Source: Pseudomonadales bacterium (GTDB taxonomy: Bacteria > Pseudomonadota > Gammaproteobacteria > Pseudomonadales > Pseudohongiellaceae). Taken from it: a stretch of DNA of 43,344 bases. A model generated the notes under the pieces. The model was not told where the DNA came from. It did not search any database and saw nothing but the letters and a program-made list of their open reading frames with translations. Positions 7,910 to 15,517 of the stretch are shown piece after piece. The translations under genes were made by a program, and so were the position numbers. The first letter of the stretch is position 1. Every line of letters starts with the position of its first letter. The stretch lies in assembly GCA_024234395.1 (NCBI GenBank), contig JACKOH010000005.1:1-43344 (forward strand), in the 5' to 3' direction.

Positions 7910-8050
7910 ACAGCCTGTTGAAAAACTCTCAGGTGAGTGCAAGACAAGGCAAAATCTGACGAAAGAACGCAGCTTACACTCCGTAATTGCACATTATTGC
8001 GCCGGGTTTTGGCGGAGTATGTGCCCGCTGAGAGTTGTTCAACAGGCTGT
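7910..8050 (+). repeat. Element B, copy 2
   Basis: 141 bp with good terminal inverted repeats: ACAGCCTGTTGAAAAACTCT at the left, and on the other strand ACAGCCTGTTGAACAACTCT at the right. The interior begins AGGTGAGTGCAAGACAAGGC, matching the copies at 4,702 and 14,996. It lies in the gap between the divergent dbpA and yaeQ starts and may affect their promoters. No target duplication is obvious. Confidence 0.8.
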
Positions 8051-8452
8051 CAACACATCTCAACCATTGCATGCCGGACCCGATTACCGCAAGCTTGCCT
8101 GCCCCGGACCGGAATACTGAGTATGGCACTGAAACCGACCATCTATAAATTCAAAGTCGACCTCAGCCACCTGGATCGCCAGGTGTATGAAACGCTCAAC
8201 CTGACTCTTGCCCGCCACCCTTCGGAAACAGCGGAACGGATGCTGGTGCGACTGCTGGCATTCTGCTTCAATGCCCGGGAACGACTGGAGTTCTGCAAAG
8301 GCCTCAGTAACCCGGAGCAACCGGACCTGTGGCAGCTGGGACTGACTGGCAACCCCGAACTCTGGATCGAGGTCGGAGAGCCGGCAACCGAACGGATCAG
8401 GAAAGCCACCAGGTTGGCGCCGTTCGTCGTTGTTTACTGTTTTAACAGCAAG

Positions 8453-8714
8453 GGAATCTCTGATTAATTATTGAACAGCTCTGGCCTGCAGACGAGTTTA
8501 CTGATGAGGCGACTTGCCGCCGGCATGCGTCGGCCTGTCAAGGCAAGTCAACGAAGTCAGTGGGCTCGTCTGAAGGCCCCGCCGGGCGGGGCCTGTCGGG
8601 CGCTTCTGCGTTGTTGTCGCGCTTGGCAAGGGCTACGGCCATTGCCTGTGCACGACGCCGAGCAGAAGCGCCCGACAGACTCCCGCAGAGCTGATCCATG
8701 TAATCAGAGGTTCC
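8453..8714 (+). mobile_element. Element A, copy 1: non-autonomous palindromic element inserted in yaeQ
   Basis: 262 bp with inverted ends GGAATCTCTGATTA and, on the other strand, GGAACCTCTGATTA, flanked by a direct duplication CAAG (8449-8452 and 8715-8718). The interior is itself a large interrupted palindrome: CAGACGAG, ACTGA and GACTTGCC on the left pair with GGCAAGTC, TCAGT and CTCGTCTG on the right. It aligns with the reverse complement of the copy at 12,480, but carries an extra segment of about 104 bp (8574-8677). It encodes no protein. Mobilisation by a transposase supplied in trans is inferred. Confidence 0.88.
8594..8677. repeat. Nested hairpin element with perfect 16-bp inverted ends
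   Basis: TGTCGGGCGCTTCTGC at 8594-8609 and its exact complement at 8662-8677 enclose 52 bp. Directly before it, 8575-8593 (GGCCCCGCCGGGCGGGGCC) is a perfect 19-bp palindrome. Both are absent from the element A copy at 12,480, so they look like a second, independent insertion or an extension within element A. Confidence 0.75.
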
Positions 8715-8931
8715 CAAGGCCGACACCTGGTGGGAACTGAATCGTCACGACCTGATCGGTCTTTCGGCAGCAATATTCCAGTTTCGGTGGCAGGATATCC
8801 AATTGCTGGCCGGGTGGCTGGAACGCACCATGGATCTGTCCGTGACCATCAGTGAGGGCTCAGCCTACCTGGCCACGGCTCAGGGTGAATGCGAACTTCC
8901 GGTTCAGCAGCTGCAGTGAGCCATGTGAACC

Positions 8932-10050
8932 TCAGGCAGGCATCGCCAAAGGTTCGATCTTGCGTTTGATCAACGCCTCAATAGCCCGCAACTGCTTGTT
9001 CTCCTCACTGGACACCAGGGAAATAGCCTGCCCGCTGGCGCCCGCCCGTCCGGTGCGGCCAATGCGGTGCACATAGTCTTCCGGAACCTGGGGCAGGTCG
9101 AAATTGATGACCAGGTTCAGCAACTCGATATCGATACCGCGAGCCGCGATATCGGTAGCCACCAGCACCTGAACCTTGTTGCGCTTGAATTCGTCCAGAG
9201 CGCGGGTGCGCTGAGCCTGACTCTTGTTGCCGTGGATGGCAGTGGCGGAAATCGAGTCTTTGGCCAGTTTTTTTACCAGCTTGTTGGCCCCATGCTTGGT
9301 CCGGGTGAAAACAAGAACCTGCTCATGAGTGGCGGCCAGCAGTTCCGTCAGCAGATCGGCTTTCTCGCCTTTTTCCACCCGCAACAGTTTCTGGGCAATG
9401 GCGTCGACAGTGGAATTCCGCGGCGCCACATCGATCTCCACGGGCCGGCGACAGATACTGCCGGCAAGTTGGCGAATCTCCTTCGAGAACGTGGCGGAGA
9501 ACATCAGGTTCTGCCGCTGATTTGGTAGCAGGTTGAGAATCCTGCGAATATCCCTGATGAAACCCATGTCCAGCATTCGATCGGCTTCGTCCAGGACCAG
9601 GATTTCCAGCGCATCAAAATTGACGGCACCCTGTTGATACAGGTCCAGCAGACGGCCAGGTGTCGCCACCAGCAGATCCACACCGCGGCGCAGAATACGC
9701 AGTTGCGGGTTAATGTTGACGCCACCGAAAACCACCGCCGAGCTGAGTTGTTCGTTTCTGCCGTAGGTAAGAATGCTGTCGTGTACCTGGGCAGCAAGCT
9801 CCCTGGTCGGAGTGAGGATCAGGGCGCGAACCTGGCCGGGCTTGGCGCGCGAAGTAATGTACAAATTCTGTAGAATTGGCAGCACAAACCCGGCTGTTTT
9901 CCCAGTGCCGGTCTGCGCGGCAGCCATGACGTCGCGGCCTTCAAGAATCGCTGGAATCGCCCGTGCCTGAATAGGTGTCGGTACGGTATAACCCGATTGT
10001 GCAATGGCACGCAGCAGGGAGTCGGATAGTCCGAGAGAGTTAAAAGTCAT
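8932..10050 (-). CDS. rhlE: ATP-dependent RNA helicase, RhlE type
   Basis: 372 aa. DEAD-box motifs: Q motif (YTVPTPIQARAIP), motif I AAQTGTGKT, PTRELAAQ, FGGVNINPQ (typical of RhlE), TPGRLLDL, VLDEADRMLDMGF, SATF, VATDIAARGID and HRIGRTGR. It ends soon after the second RecA domain and lacks the long basic C-terminal tail of many RhlE proteins, so it is a minimal core enzyme. RhlE acts in ribosome maturation and RNA turnover and is often cold-induced. The start ATG is directly preceded by an AT-rich leader. It converges on the broken yaeQ, with 12 bp between stops. Confidence 0.9.
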   Translation of the reverse strand: MTFNSLGLSDSLLRAIAQSGYTVPTPIQARAIPAILEGRDVMAAAQTGTGKTAGFVLPILQNLYITSRAKPGQVRALILTPTRELAAQVHDSILTYGRNEQLSSAVVFGGVNINPQLRILRRGVDLLVATPGRLLDLYQQGAVNFDALEILVLDEADRMLDMGFIRDIRRILNLLPNQRQNLMFSATFSKEIRQLAGSICRRPVEIDVAPRNSTVDAIAQKLLRVEKGEKADLLTELLAATHEQVLVFTRTKHGANKLVKKLAKDSISATAIHGNKSQAQRTRALDEFKRNKVQVLVATDIAARGIDIELLNLVINFDLPQVPEDYVHRIGRTGRAGASGQAISLVSSEENKQLRAIEALIKRKIEPLAMPA

Positions 10051-10494
10051 TTATATCAGTTTCTCAAATATAAGTTGATCTGAATGGCAAAACGATTCAG
10101 CCCTCCATCTGTTATGGAAACACTGTTTCAAAATGCCAATAAAATTGTGCCCGCTTGCCTGGCAAACGGGGTGCACGGGTGTGCAATCGATAGATAAGTT
10201 TCAGAGTTCGATATCGCAGAACTGCGATGGCAAAACCGGAAAGCAGGTTAAGGGAGCCGGGTGGAACACGCCTCGGCAATATGACCTTTAGCTATTGAGT
10301 ATGCACTCGTCCGCCGCAATCCGGCAGGACTGGCGAGCACTATAACACAAATGCCTGGCTGTAGCTCTCTGTTTTAGATGATACCCGGAATTGTACGGAC
10401 CTGATCGGCCGATGAGCCTGGCAGAGAATGGCACGCCGACCGGAACCGCCCGGCTGTCATCGCCAGCCGTGATGCGTTACTCTGAGATAAGCTC
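10051..10494. other. Divergent intergenic region between rhlE and the symporter
   Basis: 444 bp with no credible coding sequence or RNA gene. It should contain the promoters of both flanking genes and possibly a long leader for rhlE, as is common for cold-regulated helicases, but I see no clearly spaced promoter pair or palindrome. Confidence 0.5.
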
Positions 10495-12087
10495 ATGGCA
10501 AATTTTCAGATCACCACGACTGACTTCACGGTTTTGATAGTCTACGTGCTGGGTACTCGCCTGCTGTTCGGTTGGTACCTGGCGCGGAAGCGCCTGCGGG
10601 CGACGTCCGAGGAATACTTTCTTGCCGGACGCAACCTGACCTGGCCAATCATCGGTTTTTCTTTCTACGTCTCCAACATGAGCGCCAGCACTTTCGTTGG
10701 CCTGCCCGCGTCCGGCTACCTGCAGGGAGTCGCCGTCTATCACTACGAGTGGCTGCCGGCACTGATCCTGATCGGCTTTGCCCTGTGGTTCCTGCCCTCT
10801 TTTCTGCGCGCTCGCGTGTTCACTGCACCGGGGTTTCTGCAACGTCGCTACGATGCGCGTTCCAAGCTGGTTTTCTCCGGGTTTCTGCTCCTGGCAAATG
10901 TGTTTATCGACGCGGCAGCCGCACTGTATGCGGGTGGCATGATCGTCAATGTGCTGTTCCCCGGTATCCCGTTGTGGCAGACCGCGCTGGTAATCTCCCT
11001 GCTCGCGGGCCTCTATATTTATTTCGGGGGACTTGACGCCGTGGTGCTCAACGACGCCCTGCAGGCCTTTATGATCCTGGCCGGCAGTATCTCTATTGCC
11101 CTGCTCGCGTGGAGTCAGATTCCTTCCTGGGATACTGTGGTCAACGGGCTCCCCCCGGAACACCTGCATCTGATTCGATCGGCTGGCGATGCATTTCTGC
11201 CCTGGCCCGGGATAGTGAGTGGCGTACTGATCGTTGGCATCTATTTCTGGTGCACCAACCAGTTCATCATTCAACGGGCTCTGGGAGCACGGAATCTTGA
11301 TCACGCCCGCTGGGGTGCCCTGTTCGCGGGGGCGTTGAAGCTGCCTAACCTGTTCCTGCTGATTCTGCCGGGCGTGATGGCCACGGCCCTTTACCCCGAC
11401 CTGGATAATCCGGACCTGGTATTTCCCACCCTCGCCTTCGACGTGTTGCCGGTGGGTCTGCGCGGACTGATGCTGGCGGCGCTGGCTGCAGCCATCCTGT
11501 CCAGCCTCGAGTCCATCTACAATTCGGCTGCGACCCTGTTCACTATGGACTTTGTCACCACCTTCCGACCCGCCATCGAGGACCGGAAACTGGTCGTAAT
11601 CGGCCGCCTGGCAACATTGGTGTTCATGGTGCTGGCGGCATTGTGGGCACCACAGATTGAGCGCTTTCCCAGCCTTTGGCAGTACCTGCAATCCATACTT
11701 TCCTATCTTACGCCACCGGTCGTGGCGGTATTCGGAGCCGGTCTGTTATGGCGTGGTGCCACGGCGACGGCCGCTTTCACCACGCTGCTGATTGGAATAC
11801 CGCTCGGTATCATCGGCTGGCTGGGAAATGAAATCGGTGGCTGGATGACTATTCATTACCTGTATGCCTGCGGCCTGCTGTTTCTATTCAATCTCGGACT
11901 GATGGTCGGCCTGAGCCTGCTGATACCGCAATCGATCGATGAATCCGCAGCGACCCTGGTCTGGGACAGGTCGCAATGGCAGGCCGAAACCCGACATCTG
12001 GCTATAGGTGCCTGGTACCGGAATTACCGTTACCTGGCGACGCTGCTGCTGATCCTCATCGGTTTAATACTGGTCTGGTGGTGGTAA
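10495..12087 (+). CDS. Sodium:solute symporter (SSS/SLC5 family)
   Basis: 530 aa with about 13-14 hydrophobic segments across the whole length, as usual for the family. N-terminal features include SEEYFLAGRNLTWPIIGFS and SNMSASTFVGLPASGY (first helices of the LeuT-like core), then YIYFGGLDAVVLNDALQAFM, corresponding to the SSS signature region. Next come FWCTNQFIIQRALGARN and the LAAAILSSLESIYNSAATLFTMDF segment, part of the Na2 sodium site in relatives. This pattern resembles the sugar (SGLT-like) branch rather than PutP or PanF, so uptake of a sugar or related organic solute with Na+ is likely, but the substrate is not determined. It is transcribed alone. Confidence 0.88.
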   Translation: MANFQITTTDFTVLIVYVLGTRLLFGWYLARKRLRATSEEYFLAGRNLTWPIIGFSFYVSNMSASTFVGLPASGYLQGVAVYHYEWLPALILIGFALWFLPSFLRARVFTAPGFLQRRYDARSKLVFSGFLLLANVFIDAAAALYAGGMIVNVLFPGIPLWQTALVISLLAGLYIYFGGLDAVVLNDALQAFMILAGSISIALLAWSQIPSWDTVVNGLPPEHLHLIRSAGDAFLPWPGIVSGVLIVGIYFWCTNQFIIQRALGARNLDHARWGALFAGALKLPNLFLLILPGVMATALYPDLDNPDLVFPTLAFDVLPVGLRGLMLAALAAAILSSLESIYNSAATLFTMDFVTTFRPAIEDRKLVVIGRLATLVFMVLAALWAPQIERFPSLWQYLQSILSYLTPPVVAVFGAGLLWRGATATAAFTTLLIGIPLGIIGWLGNEIGGWMTIHYLYACGLLFLFNLGLMVGLSLLIPQSIDESAATLVWDRSQWQAETRHLAIGAWYRNYRYLATLLLILIGLILVWWW

Positions 12088-12127
12088 CCAGCGAGGCGGT
12101 ATCGCAGGCTGTCAGACCGCGCGCAGC

Positions 12128-12328
12128 TCAGCGGTTCACCGGCACTTGAGAATTGCGGATATTCTCGAGAGCCTTCCGTCGTAAACGGAATTCAATGCCA
12201 TTGACCTGACAGTTGATCTGCTCCAGTTCTCTGACAAACTCCGCCAGAATCCCTCCATCGGGAGAAACCTGGACTCTCACCGAGGTCCACAGGGTCAGCC
12301 CGGCCGGAACAATTCCTGCAAAACACAT
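12128..12328 (-). CDS. Small hypothetical protein
   Basis: 66 aa from an ATG with AGGA seven bases upstream; a GTG at 12352 would add eight residues. The protein (MCFAGIVPAG start, then SVRVQVSPDG, LEQINCQVNGIEFRLRRKAL) has reasonable composition and a GIEF strand like those ending PilZ domains, but it is too short to assign. It converges on the symporter gene with 40 bp between stops. Translation is uncertain, as the opposite strand is also open here. Confidence 0.35.
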   Translation of the reverse strand: MCFAGIVPAGLTLWTSVRVQVSPDGGILAEFVRELEQINCQVNGIEFRLRRKALENIRNSQVPVNR

Positions 12329-12479
12329 CGTAATCCTGCCGTCACCCGGCACCTATTCGCGAACCCAGACCCAGGACACCGCAAGCAGCTGGATACAGCT
12401 CAGGATACTTCCGGTCAATAACACGAGATCATTAAAGCCATTGATAACTATACGCCCTCACTGCAATATAAAATTCAAT

Positions 12480-12641
12480 GGAACCTCTGATTAATTATAG
12501 ATCTGCTCTGCGGGATTCTCTCAGACGAGCCCACTGACTTCGTTGACTTGCCTTGACAGGCTGACACATGCCGGCGGCAAGTCGCCTCGTCAGTAAGCTC
12601 GTCTGCGGGCCAGAGCGATTTCATAATTAATCAGAGGTTGC
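12480..12641 (-). mobile_element. Element A, copy 2 (opposite orientation, uninterrupted form)
   Basis: 162 bp starting GGAACCTCTGATTAATTATA and ending ATAATTAATCAGAGGTT: 17-bp inverted ends, perfect over AACCTCTGATTAATTAT. Its reverse complement follows the yaeQ copy closely (CGACTTGCCGCCGGCATG, AGGCAAGTCAACGAAGTCAG), but without the extra 104-bp segment, so this is the simpler form. The long internal palindrome could extrude as a cruciform or fold as an RNA hairpin. No clear target duplication remains. Confidence 0.85.
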
Positions 12642-12682
12642 TTAGAAAGACAATATTGTAAAGAATTCTTAAGGTACTGCTT

Positions 12683-12814
12683 TTGGCGTTTTTTCAAGGC
12701 ATTTTAGATAAGAGAGTACACTCCAGCCAGCCACGCCAGATAGAAGCGCCACTACTATTTCTGACAGCTTTCTTGGCCATTGTAGGAATATTGCTATTTA
12801 CGCAAGGCGATTAA
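12683..12814 (+). CDS. Possible mini membrane protein or gene remnant
   Basis: 43 codons from a TTG with AAGG eight bases upstream. The product begins MAFFQGILDKRVHSSQ and ends in one strongly hydrophobic segment (PLLFLTAFLAIVGILLF) and TQGD. It lies directly behind element A copy 2, so it may instead be the 3' end of a gene whose start was lost when the element arrived. The rest of 12,353-12,940 shows no other gene. Confidence 0.22.
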   Translation: MAFFQGILDKRVHSSQPRQIEAPLLFLTAFLAIVGILLFTQGD

Positions 12815-12940
12815 TTGGCTACGTTCAAGGTCAACTGGCCTGCAGTTTTTTCATCGGCCAGAGCGTCCTGCAGTCTATCCTGCAACCTGAATAATCAGTC
12901 ATCTACCGACCAGCACGCCAACAACTGATAAGAGTCTGAA

Positions 12941-14683
12941 ATGACCAGTTTACGTGCACCAGGACTTGGACCGATCGTCGGTCATACTACTGCAACCAGC
13001 GTACGAATCTGGATTCGTGCATCAGATCCCCATGACTTCGGATCGCGACTGGACGATACCCACCGCTCCATCGGAGTCATCGCGACTGTCGAACAGAACG
13101 GCAAGCTGCTTCCGGATCCACGGGTTTTCTACTTCCGGCTTCACCGGGAATTCGACCGTACCGGGACTTTTGTGCTCGGCTCGGACATCGGCATTCATAG
13201 AAACTGGAGTGCCGCTGAAGACAATCCCTTCGCGCACCCGCCTCTTCTGCCTGGCACCCGTTACAAGGCAGTCACCGGAGTACTGACGCTGGACGATCCG
13301 TTTCCGGTGGATATGGTCCTGAGCGATGCCGAATTGGCTCACTATCTGCCGGAAGGGAAAGCCTGGATTGGTGCACTCACCCAGCTCATGACCGATGAAC
13401 AGGAAAAATGTGCAGCCACTTTTACAACTTTTCCTGACATCGCTTCGTCCGGTTCTGTTGCCTCGCTCTCGTTTATCCTCGGGTCATGCCGTTATCCGGG
13501 GCTGCTCTGGAAGATCAAGGAATCCGACCGGATATTCGGGCCATTGCTGGATGAGGCCACCGGCAATGGGATTATGAACCGGGGCGAAGTGACGCGCGAT
13601 CCGATTGCCTTTGTCTTCATGGCCGGTGATCAGATCTACGCCGACATGTTGAACCGCCATATTCCAGTGGGCCTGGCAGACACTTTCGAAGAATTCCAGC
13701 AGCGCTATCACGAGACTTTCGGCTCCCGGAATATGCGCAAATTGCTGCGCAGTGTCCCCATCTACATGATCCTGGACGACCATGAAATTGAAGACAACTG
13801 GCACCAGGACCGGCTGGTCAGGACCGAATCACGCAGAGTCTTCAACCTGGCCATCGGTGCCTATATGAGCTATCAGTGGAGTCACGGGCCAAGAAGTTTT
13901 GGCCGCTATCTGTTTTCACGCTTTGAGTGTGGTGGCTACCCCTGTTTTATCCTCGACACCCGCACGCAACGCTTCCTCGACGATATTGAAGATTCCCTCG
14001 ATGACAACTATCTGCTGGGGCGACCCTCACTGGCTGCGGAGGAACCCAATCAGCTGGATCTGTTGCTTGACTGGTTGCAGGAGACGCAGAAAAACCATGG
14101 CAACACACCCAAGTTCGTGGTGACTTCAAGCGTTTTTGCGCCAAGCCCAATGACTTCGAGAACCAATGGGAAGCCGGCTCAGGACTTGGACAGAGCGGAA
14201 ATCGTTAGATTGCGGCGCAGCGATTCCTGGCCCGGCTTCCCGGAAACCCGCAAGCGATTGCTGAAGATGCTGCTCAATTTCAGCGTTCAGAATGTGGTGT
14301 TTCTTTCCGGTGATATTCACTGCTCAAACGTCGCGGAAATCCGTTTTTCCAGTTCCGAACAGGCGCAAAAGATCAAGGCCTTTTCAATTGTCTCATCAGC
14401 ACTCTACTGGCCATTCTGGTTCGCCGACGGCGATCCCTCGCATTTTGTTCACGACTCCGCGGCGGACGATCAGCGCGATACGTTTCATATCGATGACAGC
14501 CATCGCAAGGATTACCGGGCGTGGAACTTTACCCAGGAGGATAATTTTTCGCGCATCGATATCGACCGGGAAAATGCAACGCTTTCGGTGCAGCCGTTTG
14601 GCAATGATGGCAGAAAAATTACCTACACAAGGGGCAGACATACCCGATCTCTCAAAGCCGTGCTGCAACTGGAAAGTTGGTAA
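12941..14683 (+). CDS. PhoD-like metallophosphatase family protein
   Basis: 580 aa, with no signal peptide visible, unlike classical Tat-exported PhoD. An N-terminal beta-sandwich-like region (about 1-170; GPIVGHTTATSVRIWIRAS) precedes the metallophosphatase domain. Its motifs are ILGSCRYPG (entry strand), FVFMAGDQIYADM (metal Asp), MILDDHEIEDNW (Asp-His-Glu block) and VFLSGDIHCSNVAEI (C-terminal metal-binding Asp-x-His). These match the PhoD-like phosphatase/phosphodiesterase family. It heads a same-strand group with the 14,699, 15,173 and 15,518 genes (15 bp to the next), suggesting one operon before element B intruded. The cytoplasmic location and the partners point to a role different from phosphate scavenging (inference). 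Confidence 0.82.
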   Translation: MTSLRAPGLGPIVGHTTATSVRIWIRASDPHDFGSRLDDTHRSIGVIATVEQNGKLLPDPRVFYFRLHREFDRTGTFVLGSDIGIHRNWSAAEDNPFAHPPLLPGTRYKAVTGVLTLDDPFPVDMVLSDAELAHYLPEGKAWIGALTQLMTDEQEKCAATFTTFPDIASSGSVASLSFILGSCRYPGLLWKIKESDRIFGPLLDEATGNGIMNRGEVTRDPIAFVFMAGDQIYADMLNRHIPVGLADTFEEFQQRYHETFGSRNMRKLLRSVPIYMILDDHEIEDNWHQDRLVRTESRRVFNLAIGAYMSYQWSHGPRSFGRYLFSRFECGGYPCFILDTRTQRFLDDIEDSLDDNYLLGRPSLAAEEPNQLDLLLDWLQETQKNHGNTPKFVVTSSVFAPSPMTSRTNGKPAQDLDRAEIVRLRRSDSWPGFPETRKRLLKMLLNFSVQNVVFLSGDIHCSNVAEIRFSSSEQAQKIKAFSIVSSALYWPFWFADGDPSHFVHDSAADDQRDTFHIDDSHRKDYRAWNFTQEDNFSRIDIDRENATLSVQPFGNDGRKITYTRGRHTRSLKAVLQLESW

Positions 14684-14698
14684 CAACGGGAAACGATT

Positions 14699-15007
14699 AT
14701 GGCATCAGGACTTCAATTCAAGGCAACCAGGGCCGGCAATTTCAGTCCCAGCGCCAGCTCATCGGAGAAAGGCGCGAACGCGGGCGAAAGAGCCGGCGAC
14801 AGGCCTACCATGCACGCCAAGGTAACTATCGCCGACATGCAGGCCTTTGTCGACAATCCGGACCATCCCGGGAACCTGAACGACAGTGTCCATTTTCCGC
14901 CTCTTGGTGATGATTTGCCGGCGACTGACGAGGTGTTCAACCGGGTCGGTCCCGCCGGCAAACCGAATCTGAAACAGAATATTCTCTTTAACTATCAGCC
15001 TGTTTAA
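14699..15007 (+). pseudogene. Truncated relative of the 208-aa protein at 4,074
   Basis: 102 codons: a low-complexity start (MASGLQFKATRAGNFSPSAS), then KVTIADMQAFV, GNLNDSVHFPPLG and ILFNYQ. This parallels the N-terminal half of the 4,074 protein (RVTIEDLHRWL, GNLNGTVDFPPLG, LLIYEMNF). The frame then enters element B and ends at its TAA. The relative's next about 110 residues, including the YFLTGKK, YAQLHEG and GAGILKL blocks, are not found in any frame after element B. The C-terminal half has therefore probably been lost by insertion plus deletion. An alternative is a naturally short protein that happens to end there. Confidence 0.6.
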
Positions 15008-15134
15008 AAACTCTAGGGTGAGTGCAAGACAAGATAATATCTGGTGAAAAAGCGCAGTCTACACGCCATAAAGGAGCATTTCGAGCCAGATTGTAACGCC
15101 GTATTGTACCAACTGAGTGTTTTTCTACAGACTG
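14996..15134 (+). repeat. Element B, copy 3
   Basis: 139 bp from CAGCCTGTTTAAAAACTCTA to (other strand) CAGTCTGTAGAAAAACACTC. The interior, GGTGAGTGCAAGACAAGA, GGTGAAAAAGCGCAGTCTAC and GATTGTAACGCCGTATTGTA, matches copies 1 and 2. It interrupts the operon-like run behind the PhoD-like gene and supplies the stop codon of the truncated gene. Confidence 0.8.
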
Positions 15135-15172
15135 CTATTCCAAGGCACTGAAACAAGCGAGGGAATCGACCA

Positions 15173-15514
15173 ATGAGCAAACTGAGTGAGGCAGTAGGCA
15201 AACTGGGAGACCACATCAACGACCTTTCCGAATTGCGCGTGCAAACAGTGACCGGTGACGTAAAGGCGGTAATTTCCAAGAACAAGCTCAGCGACCTGCA
15301 GGATCTTCTCAAACCTTCCGGCACCGCTTCCAGTTCCACCGCCAGTCTCAACCTGGTACTCGATACCACTATCGCCTTCGACGGTGACTCTCTGAATTTC
15401 ATCGACACGGACCTGGCCACCGAAGAAGTCACGTCCATTCATCGCGAGGCGCTGGAATCGGGTCTGAACCAGCGCAAGGCGATTGTCGAAATGTTCAAAA
15501 GCCTGCTGAATTAA
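15173..15514 (+). CDS. Hypothetical protein, 113 aa
   Basis: I do not recognise this family. The start is supported by GAGGG nine bases upstream. It is a soluble, mostly helical acidic protein: an N-terminal helical segment (MSKLSEAVGKLGDHINDLSE), a Ser/Thr-rich middle (GTASSSTASLNLVLDTTIAF, strand-like) and a helical C-terminus (REALESGLNQRKAIVEMFKS). There are no cysteines, signal peptide or membrane segment. It ends 3 bp before the next gene, so the two are surely co-transcribed and may act as a pair. Confidence 0.7.
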   Translation: MSKLSEAVGKLGDHINDLSELRVQTVTGDVKAVISKNKLSDLQDLLKPSGTASSSTASLNLVLDTTIAFDGDSLNFIDTDLATEEVTSIHREALESGLNQRKAIVEMFKSLLN

Positions 15515-15517
15515 GCC

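Larger units (their letters stand above)
8123..8919 (+). pseudogene. yaeQ: YaeQ family protein, interrupted by element A
   Basis: The 5' part (8123-8452, 110 codons) encodes MALKPTIYKFKVDLSHLDR, LTLARHPSETAERMLVRLLA and LWIEVGEPATERIRKA, the family's N-terminal two thirds. It then enters element A and stops at 8467. After the element the same frame resumes at 8719 and runs to a TGA at 8917-8919 (ADTWWELNRHDLIGLSAAIF onward), the family's C-terminus. Removing 8453-8714 and one copy of the 4-bp duplication CAAG restores an uninterrupted 176-aa protein, close to the usual size of about 180. YaeQ proteins have a PD-(D/E)XK nuclease-like fold; their role is poorly defined. A 114-aa truncated product lacking the C-terminal third is what remains. 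Confidence 0.92.

Noticed and set aside
6756..7910. Plus-strand open frame of about 380 codons opposite dbpA
   Set aside because: No family resemblance; all DEAD-box motifs are on the other strand.
8458..8712. Reading element A as an integron attC site or CRISPR-like unit
   Set aside because: No integrase, no repeat-spacer periodicity; the CAAG duplication and second inverted copy fit a MITE-like element better.
10477..11691. Long minus-strand open frame (about 400 codons) opposite the symporter
   Set aside because: It is Gln/His/Arg-rich without any domain, while the plus strand encodes a clear sodium:solute symporter. It is an antisense shadow of GC-rich coding DNA.
12213..12494. 93-codon plus-strand frame ending inside element A
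   Set aside because: Ser/Thr/Pro-rich product, ends only because the element supplies a stop, and overlaps a more protein-like frame on the other strand.
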